DNA from: Bacteroidales bacterium
GTDB lineage: Bacteria > Bacteroidota > Bacteroidia > Bacteroidales > UBA3663
Direction: 5' to 3'
DNA length: 64,000 nucleotides
NCBI GenBank assembly: GCA_017561935.1
Contig: JAFZBE010000017.1
Coordinates: 35,225-99,224, forward strand
Shown here: piece after piece, positions 32,310 to 41,486 of the stretch
Layout: each line of letters opens with the position of its first letter
How positions within the stretch are numbered: the stretch's first letter is position 1
Position numbers and translations under genes: made by a program
Notes under the pieces: generated by a model
The model's input: only the letters and a program-made list of their open reading frames with translations
Told to the model about the DNA's origin: nothing
Database searches by the model: none

Positions 32310-34382
32310 TTAATGATTTTGTTGATATTTTTTTCTCAATCTTGGATGCTCTTTGAGATATTCTTCGTTCTTGCTCTTCTTTTCTTTCTTTTCCTTAGGC
32401 TTGTTCTGCTTCAGTTCGTCAAGCTTTTGTTTCTCGAGTGCGGTGGATCGTACGTCCCAGATTTCGCTGTAGTCCCAGTTTTCACGCATCTCGAGCATCT
32501 TGGGCAGGTAGAAGACATTCTCGGGCTGGATGTGCCCTTCGAGTGACCCTGTGTCGAACAAGCCATTGCCATTGCTGTCCTCGACGAGGCGGACATAGCT
32601 TTTCCCGACGGGGGCTTGTGGGAACCTGGCTTGGCCGTTCTTCACCTGAACCTGCTGCACGGCGACGTCCTTCTCGTTGAGTAGTTGGACGAAGGCATTG
32701 CCTTGCACGCCCAATACGGTGATCATTAAGTGTGCATATTCGTCGCTCTTCTTCTCGCTGAAGGTTAGCGTGGTGGCGTTGAGGGGATGCCCATAAATGT
32801 TGAACATCGATGCAGAGTCGCAGATGAGCCGGTAATTTTGCCCAGGTGAAAAGTGCGGCTTGGCATGGAGCGTGTAGCGTCGCAGACGAAGGCTATCATG
32901 CACGAGCTCGAAGTCGAGGGGAACCCAAATGGTATCCTTTTTCTGCTCCAGGTGGAGCGCTTTGACATTTAGACTGTCGAGAGGGGCAGAAGTTTCGAGG
33001 CGGGGTCGTTTTCCTACATCAATTTTGCTGTCGAGCAGCTTGATTGTCATGAAAACGGTCTTCGGAAGAGAGTCTATAGCAGATTTTTCTTGCTCTTTCT
33101 TTTGTCTCTTTTTCTTCTTCTTGTCGTCCTTTTCTTCTTGTGGCTTAACTTCGGGTGCTATGAACTCGGGTTTTTCCAAGTGCATAGTATCGGTGCGGAT
33201 GATGTCGATGCCATTCTGTGTGAATGGATAGGTCACGGCAAGGTCAAGCGTGTCGCGGTGATAGACCAGCGAGTCGCGCAGCCAATAGACAAGTGTGTCG
33301 TTGGTAGGATTGGGTTCGCAGATGAGCCAAGCATCTTTATCGAGTCTGGCGGGTCCACGGTCCTCTTCGCCAATCAACGTGATGATGGGTGGTTCGGGCA
33401 TCCTGGAGGCGAAGTTGAGTGTAATCTGGATGCTGTCCTTCCATTTCATATCGTCGAGATAGCGGATGACGTGACCTTCGTTGAACATGCGCAGGCAAAG
33501 GTCGTTGGGGTAATAGTCGGTAACCTCGTGAACGTAGATCGAATCGACTTTCAAGCTGTCGAAACGGTTCCAGATGGTGTCGTTGGCAATATGGCTACCC
33601 ACCGAGGGGACAATCAGCGTATCGACAAAGGCGATATCTTCAGTGTTAACGTCGTACTTGTAGTTGGTATTCCCATCCTTTAAGGCATACATGCGATATT
33701 TGCCGGGCGCAACACCACTAATGGTGAAGCGTCCGTAAGCATCGGTCTTTCCGGCGCGTTCGAACGGACGAAGGCTGAAGATGGAGTCGGGATAGAGAGC
33801 CACGATGGAATCGATTGCTAATTGCAACGAGTCGCCTTCGAAACCGCGAGCGGGAAATGTGCCATCCTCAGCCGCAGCATAGATGCCGACAAATGCTCCG
33901 GTGACGGGTTCCAGGTCTTTGGCATTGAGCAGAGTGCCCAGTACCTTCATTGTGTCGATATGATCGCCTGTCGAGAAGGTGAGTGACAGGTTCTCGAGCG
34001 GATTACCCTCGTTGTTGTCCTGAACGGCATCGCCTAGGTCGATGGTGTAGGTGGTGTTGGGTATCAGGGTATCTCGTAGTTCGATGGTCAACGTTTTCGC
34101 ATTGCTCGAGATGGACGGAGCTTTGACCTGTGGTGGGGAGATGGTCATCTTGTCGTTCGCATTATCGAGCTTGATGTTCTCGTCGAAACGCATCGTGATC
34201 TTCTGCTTTGTGACACTCGTTGCAGCTTCAGAGGGTTCGCTACGTACAAGAACAGGAGGTGTCTCGTCGTAGAGACCTCCACCTGGTGAACCGATACTGG
34301 CACAACTTAAGAGTCCTGTAAACAACAGGATGGAGAGTGGTGCGAATTTTGACCAGTTTTTTCTCAAAAAGTGTCGAAACAT
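32310..34382 (-). CDS. Ig-like domain (Big_5) lipoprotein
   Basis: A 690-residue outer-envelope lipoprotein. I place the start at 34382 (MFRHFLRKNWSK) because it leads into a signal sequence ending with the lipobox LLSC (Cys27); the frame extends 13 codons further but that would pass through the promoter-like element. Big_5-type Ig domain at about 37-135 (TPPVLVRSEPSEAATSV, ITMRFDENIKL). Further beta-sandwich regions include a carrier-peptidase-like segment (GRFTISGVAPGKYRMYALKDGN) and a Lys/Glu-rich linker (about 425-445). The C-terminus is very basic. Common in Bacteroidales; function unknown, likely surface structure. Confidence 0.8.
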   Translation of the reverse strand: MFRHFLRKNWSKFAPLSILLFTGLLSCASIGSPGGGLYDETPPVLVRSEPSEAATSVTKQKITMRFDENIKLDNANDKMTISPPQVKAPSISSNAKTLTIELRDTLIPNTTYTIDLGDAVQDNNEGNPLENLSLTFSTGDHIDTMKVLGTLLNAKDLEPVTGAFVGIYAAAEDGTFPARGFEGDSLQLAIDSIVALYPDSIFSLRPFERAGKTDAYGRFTISGVAPGKYRMYALKDGNTNYKYDVNTEDIAFVDTLIVPSVGSHIANDTIWNRFDSLKVDSIYVHEVTDYYPNDLCLRMFNEGHVIRYLDDMKWKDSIQITLNFASRMPEPPIITLIGEEDRGPARLDKDAWLICEPNPTNDTLVYWLRDSLVYHRDTLDLAVTYPFTQNGIDIIRTDTMHLEKPEFIAPEVKPQEEKDDKKKKKRQKKEQEKSAIDSLPKTVFMTIKLLDSKIDVGKRPRLETSAPLDSLNVKALHLEQKKDTIWVPLDFELVHDSLRLRRYTLHAKPHFSPGQNYRLICDSASMFNIYGHPLNATTLTFSEKKSDEYAHLMITVLGVQGNAFVQLLNEKDVAVQQVQVKNGQARFPQAPVGKSYVRLVEDSNGNGLFDTGSLEGHIQPENVFYLPKMLEMRENWDYSEIWDVRSTALEKQKLDELKQNKPKEKKEKKSKNEEYLKEHPRLRKKYQQNH

Positions 34383-34489
34383 GGCGCGAAGATACACAAA
34401 AATAGTCATACATACATACAAAATACATAAAAAAGAGTAAAAAAAGTGCTTTTTTTGAGGTTTTTTTTCGTGATTTCAATTATTTTATT

Positions 34490-34497
34490 TACCTTTG
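34490..34497 (+). promoter_or_regulatory. -7 element TACCTTTG for secDF
   Basis: Exact TAnnTTTG 48 bases before the secDF start, in a T-rich region; the -33 element would fall at about 34466-34469 (TTTC, weak). On the other strand, 34387-34394 reads TATCTTCG, a near match only five bases from the lipoprotein start codon. Confidence 0.55.
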
Positions 34498-34544
34498 CGC
34501 CCGAAATATGCGAAAAAAGTAAGTAAAATCAAATATTTTCAACA

Positions 34545-37454
34545 ATGCAAAACAAAGGATTTGTAAGCGTGATTGCCGTCTTGCTTGCTTTACTTTGCGC
34601 CTATTACATCTCGTTCTCTTATGGAGTGCGTCGTGTAGAGAACAAGGCCGCAGCATACGAAGCAGAAACGGGCAATCCAGCCAAGTATTACTTGGATTCC
34701 ATCTCTAATGAAACTGTCTGGTTGGGCAAGACCTTCAAGCAGGCTCAGGAGATGCAGGTGGGCCTCGGCCTCGACCTGAAGGGAGGTATGAACGTCATTC
34801 TTGAGATCTCTGTAGCCGATGTGCTTAAGTCACTCGCTGCCGAGAATGCCCAGAACCCGACATTTGTTCAGGCGCTGGCTGAAACTCAGAATGCAGGTGA
34901 GGTAGAAAGTGGCGACAACTTCGTCGATGCTTTTGCTGCCAATTACAGGAAGATTGACCCGACTGGAAAGTTGGCTGACGTCTTCAGCACTTATCAGCTC
35001 AAGGACAAGATCACCAAGAGCACCAGTGATGCTGAGGTTGTCTCGATCATCAAGAGCGAGATGGAGTCTGCTCTTTCGAACTCGTTCAACGTACTCCGCA
35101 ATCGTATTGACCGTTTCGGTGTCGTTGCACCTAACATTCAGCGTCTCCAGCAGGCAGGTCGTATCCTCGTCGAGCTTCCTGGCGTGAAGGAGCCCGAACG
35201 TGTGAAGAAGCTCCTTCAGGGTTCTGCAAACCTCGAGTTCTGGGAGACATATCAGGCCGGTGAGATTGCTGGTGCATTCCAGAACATGCTTATGGCTGAG
35301 GCTCAGAAGAACACCCCTGTTGCCAGTGATAGCGCCGCAGTCGATAGCGTTGCTCTTGCCAATGCTATGCAGAACAGCCTTGCTGCCCGCGTTCAGGTAT
35401 TTGGAGACCAGGGTCCAGTGATTGCTGTCGCACAGTCGAGCGATACCGCTGCTCTCAATGCCCTCTTCAACCAGAAGCAGTACAAGGATGCATTCCCACG
35501 CAAACTGAAGCTCGCTTGGAGCGTGAAGTCGTTCGACGATCGCGGTCTCTGGTATCAGCTCTATGCCCTCAAGGCACACGACAATCTTGGTCATCCATCT
35601 CTTCCCGATGCCTCCAAGGGTGGCGACATCGTGGTCGATGCATCGACCAACTTCGATCAGATTCACAATGGGTATGAGGTCAACATGACCATGACTCCTG
35701 AGGCTGGCAACACATGGGCCAAGCTCACCAAGGAGAACGTAGGCAAGTGCGTGGCCATCGTACTTGATGATGTCGTTTATTCTGCACCTCGCGTTAATCA
35801 GGAGATTACTGGTGGACGCTCGCAGATCACCGGCAACTTCGACACTGAGGAGGCTAACGACTTGGCTAACGTGCTCAAGTCAGGTAAGATGGCAGCCAAG
35901 GTCAACATCGTTTCCGAGGACGTAGTAGGTCCTACTCTTGGTGCCGAGTCTATTCGCGACAGTGTGATTTCGTTCCTCGTGGCTCTTGTGCTTCTCTTCA
36001 TCTACATGGTGCTCTTCTATGGTGTGACTGCAGGTTTGGTAGCTGACTGCTGCCTCTTGGTCAATGCCTTCTTCACCATCGGTATCCTTTCGAGTTTCCA
36101 TGCTGTGCTCACCCTTTCGGGTATCGCAGGTATCGTGCTTGCCATGGGTATCGCTGTGGATGCCAACGTACTTATCTACGAGCGTGCCAAGGAAGAACTT
36201 GCCAGTGGCAAGCAACTTCGTTCGGCCGTTGATGCCGCCTATCGCAATGCGTTCAGCGCTATCTTCGATGCCAACTTGACCTCGTTGATCACTGGTATCA
36301 TCCTCTACTACTTCGGTACTGGTCCTATCCGTGGCTTCGCAGTCACCTTCATCATCGGTATCATCACGTCGTTCGTTTCCGCTGTCTTCCTAAGCCGTAT
36401 CTTCTTCGAGTGGGCTTTGGGTAAGGGCTGGTTCAAGAACCTCACCTTCACTGGTGTGCTCTCCGGCTTGCTCAAGCCTACGCACATCGATTTCGTGAAG
36501 AAGGGCTATTTCACCACCAAGGTCTATGCCGTCATCGCTGTCCTGGCCATCATCCTGATGTTCAAACCAGGTCTTGAGAAGGGTATCGACTTCACGGGTG
36601 GCCGCAACTACGTCGTTGCCTTCAACGATGTTGATGCTGTCAACAATGAAGAACTCGCCAAGCTGCTTCAGAACAATCCTACCCTCAATGAGGCTGCCAT
36701 CAAGGTCATCACCATCAGCCGCGACAATCAGGTACGTATTACCACCAATTACGATCTGAATGCTTCTGACGATGCACAGGCCAACCTCATCATGAAGCAG
36801 GCCATCTACGATGCCGGCAAGGAGCTTGGTTATGTTTCTTCCGATTTCGCTGCATTCAATAACGAGGAAAATATCCCATCGACACAGAAGGTAGGTCCTT
36901 CGATTGCTGAGGATATCACTTATGGTGCTATCGTGGCCATCATCCTTTCGCTGATTGCCATCGCCCTCTACATTCTCTTGCGTTTCCGCAATGTAGCATT
37001 CTCGGTAGGTGCAATCTTGGGTCTGATAGCCAACACCCTCATCATCTTGGGTCTCTACTGCTTGCTCCCAACCATCATGCCATTCTCGATGGAGATCGAC
37101 CAGGCATTCATTGCAGCTATCTTGACTGTGATCGGTTACTCAATCAACGATATCGTGGTCGTCTTCGACCGTATCCGCGAGGTAAGCAACCTGTATCCCA
37201 ACAAGACTCGTTACAATGTCGTAAATGAGGCGCTCAACGCCACCATGCCACGTACGTTGAACACGTCTATCTCTACCCTTTTGGTATTGATCGTGATTTT
37301 CGTGCTCGGTGGAGCCACCATCCAAAGCTTCATCTTTGCTATGTTGCTTGGTGTTATCGTTGACCCGTTGACCACTATCTTCCTTGCCGTTCCTGCAGCT
37401 TACTACTTCATGGGTCGCAAGGAGGCTAAGGTTGCTGCTTCTGCTAAGAAGTGA
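34545..37454 (+). CDS. secDF: Protein translocase subunit SecDF (fused)
   Basis: A 969-residue inner-membrane protein combining SecD and SecF, which use the proton-motive force to help pull exported proteins through SecYEG. N-terminal helix, then the SecD motif GLGLDLKGGMNVILE (about 78-92), a large periplasmic domain, and the membrane block with ITGGRSQITG and GIAVDANVLIYERAKEEL. SecF starts around residue 650 with the GIDFTGGRNYVVAF motif and ends with SINDIVVVFDRIRE. The fusion is normal for Bacteroidetes. Own promoter upstream and a strong terminator downstream suggest a single-gene unit. Confidence 0.96.
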   Translation: MQNKGFVSVIAVLLALLCAYYISFSYGVRRVENKAAAYEAETGNPAKYYLDSISNETVWLGKTFKQAQEMQVGLGLDLKGGMNVILEISVADVLKSLAAENAQNPTFVQALAETQNAGEVESGDNFVDAFAANYRKIDPTGKLADVFSTYQLKDKITKSTSDAEVVSIIKSEMESALSNSFNVLRNRIDRFGVVAPNIQRLQQAGRILVELPGVKEPERVKKLLQGSANLEFWETYQAGEIAGAFQNMLMAEAQKNTPVASDSAAVDSVALANAMQNSLAARVQVFGDQGPVIAVAQSSDTAALNALFNQKQYKDAFPRKLKLAWSVKSFDDRGLWYQLYALKAHDNLGHPSLPDASKGGDIVVDASTNFDQIHNGYEVNMTMTPEAGNTWAKLTKENVGKCVAIVLDDVVYSAPRVNQEITGGRSQITGNFDTEEANDLANVLKSGKMAAKVNIVSEDVVGPTLGAESIRDSVISFLVALVLLFIYMVLFYGVTAGLVADCCLLVNAFFTIGILSSFHAVLTLSGIAGIVLAMGIAVDANVLIYERAKEELASGKQLRSAVDAAYRNAFSAIFDANLTSLITGIILYYFGTGPIRGFAVTFIIGIITSFVSAVFLSRIFFEWALGKGWFKNLTFTGVLSGLLKPTHIDFVKKGYFTTKVYAVIAVLAIILMFKPGLEKGIDFTGGRNYVVAFNDVDAVNNEELAKLLQNNPTLNEAAIKVITISRDNQVRITTNYDLNASDDAQANLIMKQAIYDAGKELGYVSSDFAAFNNEENIPSTQKVGPSIAEDITYGAIVAIILSLIAIALYILLRFRNVAFSVGAILGLIANTLIILGLYCLLPTIMPFSMEIDQAFIAAILTVIGYSINDIVVVFDRIREVSNLYPNKTRYNVVNEALNATMPRTLNTSISTLLVLIVIFVLGGATIQSFIFAMLLGVIVDPLTTIFLAVPAAYYFMGRKEAKVAASAKK

Positions 37455-37481
37455 TAGGATAACTTACTAATCCGAATAACG

Positions 37482-37524
37482 TGAACCGCAATGATGGGTT
37501 TCCCCTATTGCGGTTCATTTTTTT
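37482..37524 (+). terminator. Rho-independent terminator of secDF
   Basis: TGAACCGCAAT at 37482-37492 pairs perfectly with ATTGCGGTTCA at 37507-37517, an 11-bp stem with a 14-base loop, followed by seven Ts. Confidence 0.93.
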
Positions 37525-37533
37525 AATCATTTA

Positions 37534-37565
37534 TTTGGATTTTTGTCGTAAAACGTGTATCTTTG
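37534..37565 (+). promoter_or_regulatory. Promoter of fmt (TTTG-N20-TATCTTTG)
   Basis: TTTG at 37534-37537 and TATCTTTG at 37558-37565 match both halves of the Bacteroidetes promoter consensus with 20-bp spacing. It begins ten bases after the T-tract of the secDF terminator and 26 bases upstream of the fmt start. Confidence 0.8.
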
Positions 37566-37590
37566 CACCGTTTTTTATTCTTCTTCGAAA

Positions 37591-38574
37591 ATGCAGAAAC
37601 AAGATATTCGAATTGTCTTCATGGGCACGCCCGATTTTGCGGTGCCTACACTTGAAGCTTTGGTTACCGGTGGGTATAATGTCGTCGGCGTCATTACGAT
37701 GCCCGACAAGCCGGCGGGGCGTGGCCATAAGTTGCAATATAGCCCCGTCAAGCAATTTGCACTTGACCATGACCTCCCGCTGCTTCAGCCAGAGAAACTC
37801 AAGGATGAGGCGTTCATTGAAGCCCTGCGTGCCTGGAAGGCCGATCTCCAGATAGTTGTAGCCTTCCGCATGTTGCCTGAAGTGGTGTGGGCGATGCCGC
37901 GCATGGGAACGTTTAATCTTCATGCCGCTCTTCTTCCGCAGTATCGCGGTGCCGCTCCTCTCAACTGGGCGGTCATCAATGGCGATACGGTTACGGGAGC
38001 CACCACCTTCTTCCTCGACCATCAGATTGACACAGGTCGAATCATCCTCAAGGAGCCTCTTGCGATTGGCCCCGAGGAAAATGTGGGTTCGTTGCACGAC
38101 CGCATGATGGAGATGGGCAAGGGACTTGTTACACGCACCGTCGATCTTCTTCTTGAAGCAGAAGGCGATGTCAGCAAGGTTCCTACCATCGACCAAAATA
38201 CACTCCTTCACGACCTGAAGGCATCGACGGGCATCGACGAATTACGTCCTGCCCCCAAGATCTTCAAGGAGACTTGCGAACTGCATTTCGACCAGCCGGT
38301 TCGAAGACTGCATAATCTGGTGCGTGGCCTTTCTCCATATCCTGCTGCATGGACCTCCTTGGGCGATCTTTCACCTGTCAAGGTATTCCGTACAAGCATT
38401 GTGAGCGAGGGTAAGCCACAGTCAGTTGATAAAATTGGCCAAATCGAAACAGATGATAAGAGTTTCATCCACATCATCTGTTCCGACGGCGTTCTCGCCC
38501 TTGAGGAACTTCAGCTTCCTGGCAAGAAGCGCATGGAAGTCCGTGCGCTGCTCAATGGCTTCAAACTCTCATGA
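37591..38574 (+). CDS. fmt: Methionyl-tRNA formyltransferase
   Basis: A 327-residue cytoplasmic enzyme that formylates initiator Met-tRNA. I use the ATG at 37591 since the in-frame GTG at 37555 lies inside the promoter. Motifs: IVFMGTPDFAVPTLEAL at the start, MPDKPAGRGHKLQYSPVK, FNLHAALLPQYRGAAPLNWA with the catalytic Asn-His pair, then DHQIDTGRII with the catalytic Asp. The C-terminal OB-like domain is complete. The stop overlaps the next start as ATGA. Confidence 0.96.
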   Translation: MQKQDIRIVFMGTPDFAVPTLEALVTGGYNVVGVITMPDKPAGRGHKLQYSPVKQFALDHDLPLLQPEKLKDEAFIEALRAWKADLQIVVAFRMLPEVVWAMPRMGTFNLHAALLPQYRGAAPLNWAVINGDTVTGATTFFLDHQIDTGRIILKEPLAIGPEENVGSLHDRMMEMGKGLVTRTVDLLLEAEGDVSKVPTIDQNTLLHDLKASTGIDELRPAPKIFKETCELHFDQPVRRLHNLVRGLSPYPAAWTSLGDLSPVKVFRTSIVSEGKPQSVDKIGQIETDDKSFIHIICSDGVLALEELQLPGKKRMEVRALLNGFKLS

Positions 38575-39524
38575 TCTCCGTCATCCTTCCCGTCTATAAC
38601 ACGGCAGCCTATCTCTCCGCTTGCCTCGACTCGGTGTTGGCACAAACCTATCGCGACATCGAGGTTATCCTTGTCGATGATGGTTCGACCGATGGAAGTG
38701 CTGAGGTATGTGACGATTATGCCTGTCGCGATGCGCGTGTCACGGTTTTGCATCAGGAGAATGGCGGGCCGTCAGCTGCCCGAAATAGGGGATTGGAAAT
38801 AGCGAGCGGCGAATACGTCGCCTTCATCGACAGCGATGATGTGGTGCACCAACGATACCTCGAAGTCCTCATCACCGAGATTGAGCGCCATCATGCCGAC
38901 ATCGCACAATCACCCTATCAGATTGTTCCCGAGTCGAAACGCAGCGCATACAACGCGGAACGACTGAAGCAGCCGCTTTCGAACACCTGTAAGACCAAGG
39001 TGCTGACCACGGACGAAGCGATGTTCTCAATGCTCTATCAGCAGGGGATGGCCGACTCTTCGCCTTGCAAGCTCTTCCGTCGTTCACTCTTCGAAGGCCA
39101 GCGTTTCCCCATCATCTTTCGCGTGTATGAGGATCTCTACGTCATGGCGCAGATTTATCCTCGCATCACCCGTATGGTGTGGGTCGATGTGCCTACCTAT
39201 TTCTATTTCAAGCAGGATAGCGGTACACTCAACTCAATCTCAATACGTCGAAAGGATGCCTTCGAAGTGCTCGAGACCTTGGAGGCGCAATTCATGGTGA
39301 CGGGTCAGCCACAATTTGTTCGTGCCACCCGCGAACGCCGCCTGAGTGTTGCCTTCAACATCCTGCGTCTCTTGTCAAAGCAACCCCATACCGATGCCAA
39401 CAAGGCCATGGCTCATCGTTGCTGTCAGCATATCAAGAGCCTCCGTGCCGAGAGCATTCGTGACCCTCGCGCCCGCCTCAAGAATCGCATCACTTCCCTT
39501 TTCTCCTACTTCCTAATGAGGTAA
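38571..39524 (+). CDS. Glycosyltransferase family 2
   Basis: A 317-residue GT-A glycosyltransferase with MISVILPVYNTAAYLSACLDS, ILVDDGSTDGS, NGGPSAARNRGLE and FIDSDDVV, the full GT2 core including the DXD-type metal site. The C-terminal half is helical and may fix acceptor specificity. It overlaps fmt by four bases (ATGA), so it is translated with a housekeeping gene rather than with the polysaccharide locus. It probably acts on a surface glycan; the substrate is unknown. A GAACC-type repeat starts directly after its stop. Confidence 0.92.
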   Translation: MISVILPVYNTAAYLSACLDSVLAQTYRDIEVILVDDGSTDGSAEVCDDYACRDARVTVLHQENGGPSAARNRGLEIASGEYVAFIDSDDVVHQRYLEVLITEIERHHADIAQSPYQIVPESKRSAYNAERLKQPLSNTCKTKVLTTDEAMFSMLYQQGMADSSPCKLFRRSLFEGQRFPIIFRVYEDLYVMAQIYPRITRMVWVDVPTYFYFKQDSGTLNSISIRRKDAFEVLETLEAQFMVTGQPQFVRATRERRLSVAFNILRLLSKQPHTDANKAMAHRCCQHIKSLRAESIRDPRARLKNRITSLFSYFLMR

Positions 39525-39545
39525 CCCCTCGAACCCTTCAGAACC
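39525..39545. repeat. GAACC-type dispersed repeat, copy 1
   Basis: The sequence right after the glycosyltransferase stop carries CCTCGAACCCTTCAGAACC. The same words recur inside the next gene (39948-39969) and far away at 55183-55224. Confidence 0.7.
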
Positions 39546-39563
39546 CCATTTAACTCTTTCCTT

Positions 39564-40202
39564 GTGCCCGTAGTTACACTTACCCCAACCCTATTGGCCA
39601 AAGCATGCAGCCAGCTTTCCCAACGCGTCAAAGCGGGGGGCTTTGCCCCGTTGTTGATCATCGGCATTCAGCATGGTGGGGCCGAGGTGGCGAAACTGAT
39701 GAAGGAGGACTTTCCTGATGCAGCGTATTGCGAAGTGCGTCTGTCCCGTCCCGACACCCCGCAGAAGAGCCGGGGTTGGAAGCACCGACTGCTCCATAGT
39801 ATGCATATATGGCTCTGCAACGTGTTACGTATCGTCGAGAGTCGTGTAAACGAATGGCGCAGTAAGGGGAAGGAGCCCGTTCGCATTGGCGAGATACGTT
39901 TGCCCGAAGATATTGCAGCCCTTCTCTCCACCCCCTCCACCCCCTCAAACCTTTCGAACTCCTCGAACCCTTCACCCCCTTCCACCGTCCTCCTCGTCGA
40001 TGACGCCATCGACACTGGAGCCACCATCCATCAAGCACGTCAACAACTGCTTGAGCAATTTCCCGACATCATTCTCCGCGTAGCGGTTATCACCGTAACC
40101 ACCCCGCTTCCTATCTGTGACGCCGACTTCTCCCTATATCACAATCGCACCCTCTGCCGATTCCCCTGGTCCAATGACTATCGGTCCAACTCCACTCGAT
40201 AA
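39564..40202 (+). CDS. Phosphoribosyltransferase-like protein with Ser/Pro/Asn insert
   Basis: A 212-residue protein starting at GTG (MPVVTLTPTLLAKACSQL). The PRPP-binding loop TVLLVDDAIDTGATIHQA identifies a type I phosphoribosyltransferase fold, and LLIIGIQHGGAEVAKLM is the typical first strand. The exact base substrate is unclear. Between two secondary-structure elements, about residues 120-140, lies a low-complexity STPSTPSNLSNSSNPSPPS stretch that relatives should lack; its DNA carries the dispersed GAACC-type repeat in frame. Forms a run with the HAD gene 23 bases downstream. Confidence 0.78.
   Translation: MPVVTLTPTLLAKACSQLSQRVKAGGFAPLLIIGIQHGGAEVAKLMKEDFPDAAYCEVRLSRPDTPQKSRGWKHRLLHSMHIWLCNVLRIVESRVNEWRSKGKEPVRIGEIRLPEDIAALLSTPSTPSNLSNSSNPSPPSTVLLVDDAIDTGATIHQARQQLLEQFPDIILRVAVITVTTPLPICDADFSLYHNRTLCRFPWSNDYRSNSTR
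39948..39969. repeat. GAACC-type dispersed repeat inside a coding sequence, copy 2
   Basis: These 22 bases match 55183-55204 with a single mismatch (T at 39960 against C at 55195). They form part of the Ser/Pro/Asn-rich insert of the phosphoribosyltransferase-like protein. Confidence 0.85.
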
Positions 40203-40225
40203 TTTGTGTAAAAATACCAACCAAT

Positions 40226-40864
40226 ATGCGCAAAGCCCTCGCCATTGATCTCGATGGTACCCTATTAAGCACCAACACCTTCCGCGACTACCTCAGCTAC
40301 TGTGGTAGTGCAGCACTCCACAACTTCCAATTCGGCATCTGTTTTAACATCCTTTGGTGGGTGTTGCTGCGGAAAGCTCGTCTCGTCAGCCACAGCCGCA
40401 TGAAGGAGGTGTTGCTCAATAGCACCGCCGCCTTCATGACCCAGAAGAGTCGTCTCGATCACTTCGTCGAAAAGGAGATGACCTACCTTGATGTGCGCGT
40501 ACAGCAGATTATGGAACCTTATCGCAATCGCGGCCATCTGCTTGTGCTCGCTACAGCTGCACCTGCTTTCTATGCGCATCCCATTGCCGAATTCCTCAAC
40601 ATGGACCTTTGCTGTGGCACGCTGCTCCCCTCGGAGGTTGTCATCGGACAATGGAAGGAATGTGTGGGACAGAACAAGGTAGAAGCCTTGCGGCGTCTTT
40701 TGCAGGTCCACAAAGCTGAGCTCGATGTCGTCATTACCGATCATAGCGACGACCTTCCACTCCTCAATTACAACACTACAGGTCGCAACATCATTGTGGG
40801 TGACGACCCCAAGATGCTTGCCGATATCAAGAAAGGTTGCAAGACAGCGTGGGAACAAGCGTAA
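40226..40864 (+). CDS. HAD superfamily phosphatase (IB type)
   Basis: A 212-residue cytoplasmic hydrolase. Motif I AIDLDGTLLST holds the nucleophile Asp8 and the acid Asp10; a helical cap follows (about 20-95, with a hydrophobic segment FGICFNILWWVLL); motif II is LATAAP; motif IV is VITDHSDDLPLL. It resembles the HAD-IB phosphoserine-phosphatase-like group, which is often found with glycosyltransferases or lipid phosphatases. Substrate unknown. Its stop codon lies inside a 25-bp perfect inverted repeat. Confidence 0.86.
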   Translation: MRKALAIDLDGTLLSTNTFRDYLSYCGSAALHNFQFGICFNILWWVLLRKARLVSHSRMKEVLLNSTAAFMTQKSRLDHFVEKEMTYLDVRVQQIMEPYRNRGHLLVLATAAPAFYAHPIAEFLNMDLCCGTLLPSEVVIGQWKECVGQNKVEALRRLLQVHKAELDVVITDHSDDLPLLNYNTTGRNIIVGDDPKMLADIKKGCKTAWEQA

Positions 40865-40913
40865 AAGAACAGGAACCGTTACTACGGGCGGTTCCTGTTC
40901 TTTTACGCTTGTT
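40854..40913. terminator. 25-bp perfect inverted repeat between convergent genes
   Basis: Arms at 40854-40878 and 40889-40913 are exactly complementary over 25 bases, with a 10-base loop. The left arm includes the last codons and stop of the HAD gene. An A-rich stretch (AAAAG) and its TTTT counterpart are inside the stem. It sits 27 bases before the end of the convergent gene, so it probably ends transcription from both sides. Confidence 0.85.
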
Positions 40914-40940
40914 CGCATTAGAAATGTTTGTGTTGTCGGT

Positions 40941-41486
40941 TCATTCTGGGTCAATCCACTTGAGACGATAGTCACGAGCTCGGATGCGGATGGGCTGGCC
41001 CAGTTCGTCCATGAGTTGATTGAGTTGAGCGAGGGCAGGAAGCACCATGTCGAGTTGCTCACGGAACTTGCTATGCTGGATGTAGAAGGTGGCTTGTGTA
41101 TTGTGGCTCATGGTAAGGGTCACAGCAATGCGATATTGTTGTTTGCGCAGGTGGTATAGGATGCCGGTGCCTGCGAGTTTTGCTTTGAGCATCGTCTCGA
41201 TGCTGACTTCATTGAGGGCGCGCTTCTTGGCGCGTCTTTCGCATGTATGCACCAGTTCCTGCCACTCACGACCCCATAGTTCAAGTTCTTCGGTTGTCAC
41301 GCCGTTGCGAATCAGGCTTTGTTCGAATTCCTTATAAGGAGAATAGCTGCGTGGAATACCGCGCAAGTTGCGTGGCTTATGGGTCTGAATATATTTGTCC
41401 AACACGAACTCTCGTTGGACGCGCTGCATCTCTATCTTTCCGATAAGTGCATCGACTATGAGGGATTTAATGCTTGGATTTGCCAT
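40941..41486 (-). CDS. Conserved hypothetical protein
   Basis: A 181-residue, largely helical soluble protein; I start it at MANPSIKSLI (41486), six codons inside the longest frame. The N-terminal half has KPRNLRGIPRSYSPYKEF, the middle is rich in Lys/Arg and the end has FREQLDMVLPALAQLNQLM. I do not recognise a domain; the look (small, no signal, no catalytic motif) is that of uncharacterised Bacteroidales proteins, some of which are phage-head-like or regulatory. It overlaps the EamA gene upstream by 20 bases, so they share an operon. Confidence 0.6.
   Translation of the reverse strand: MANPSIKSLIVDALIGKIEMQRVQREFVLDKYIQTHKPRNLRGIPRSYSPYKEFEQSLIRNGVTTEELELWGREWQELVHTCERRAKKRALNEVSIETMLKAKLAGTGILYHLRKQQYRIAVTLTMSHNTQATFYIQHSKFREQLDMVLPALAQLNQLMDELGQPIRIRARDYRLKWIDPE

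Noticed and set aside
34830..35666. 278-residue open frame antisense to secDF
   Set aside because: It falls inside conserved SecD sequence and arises from codon bias on the opposite strand.
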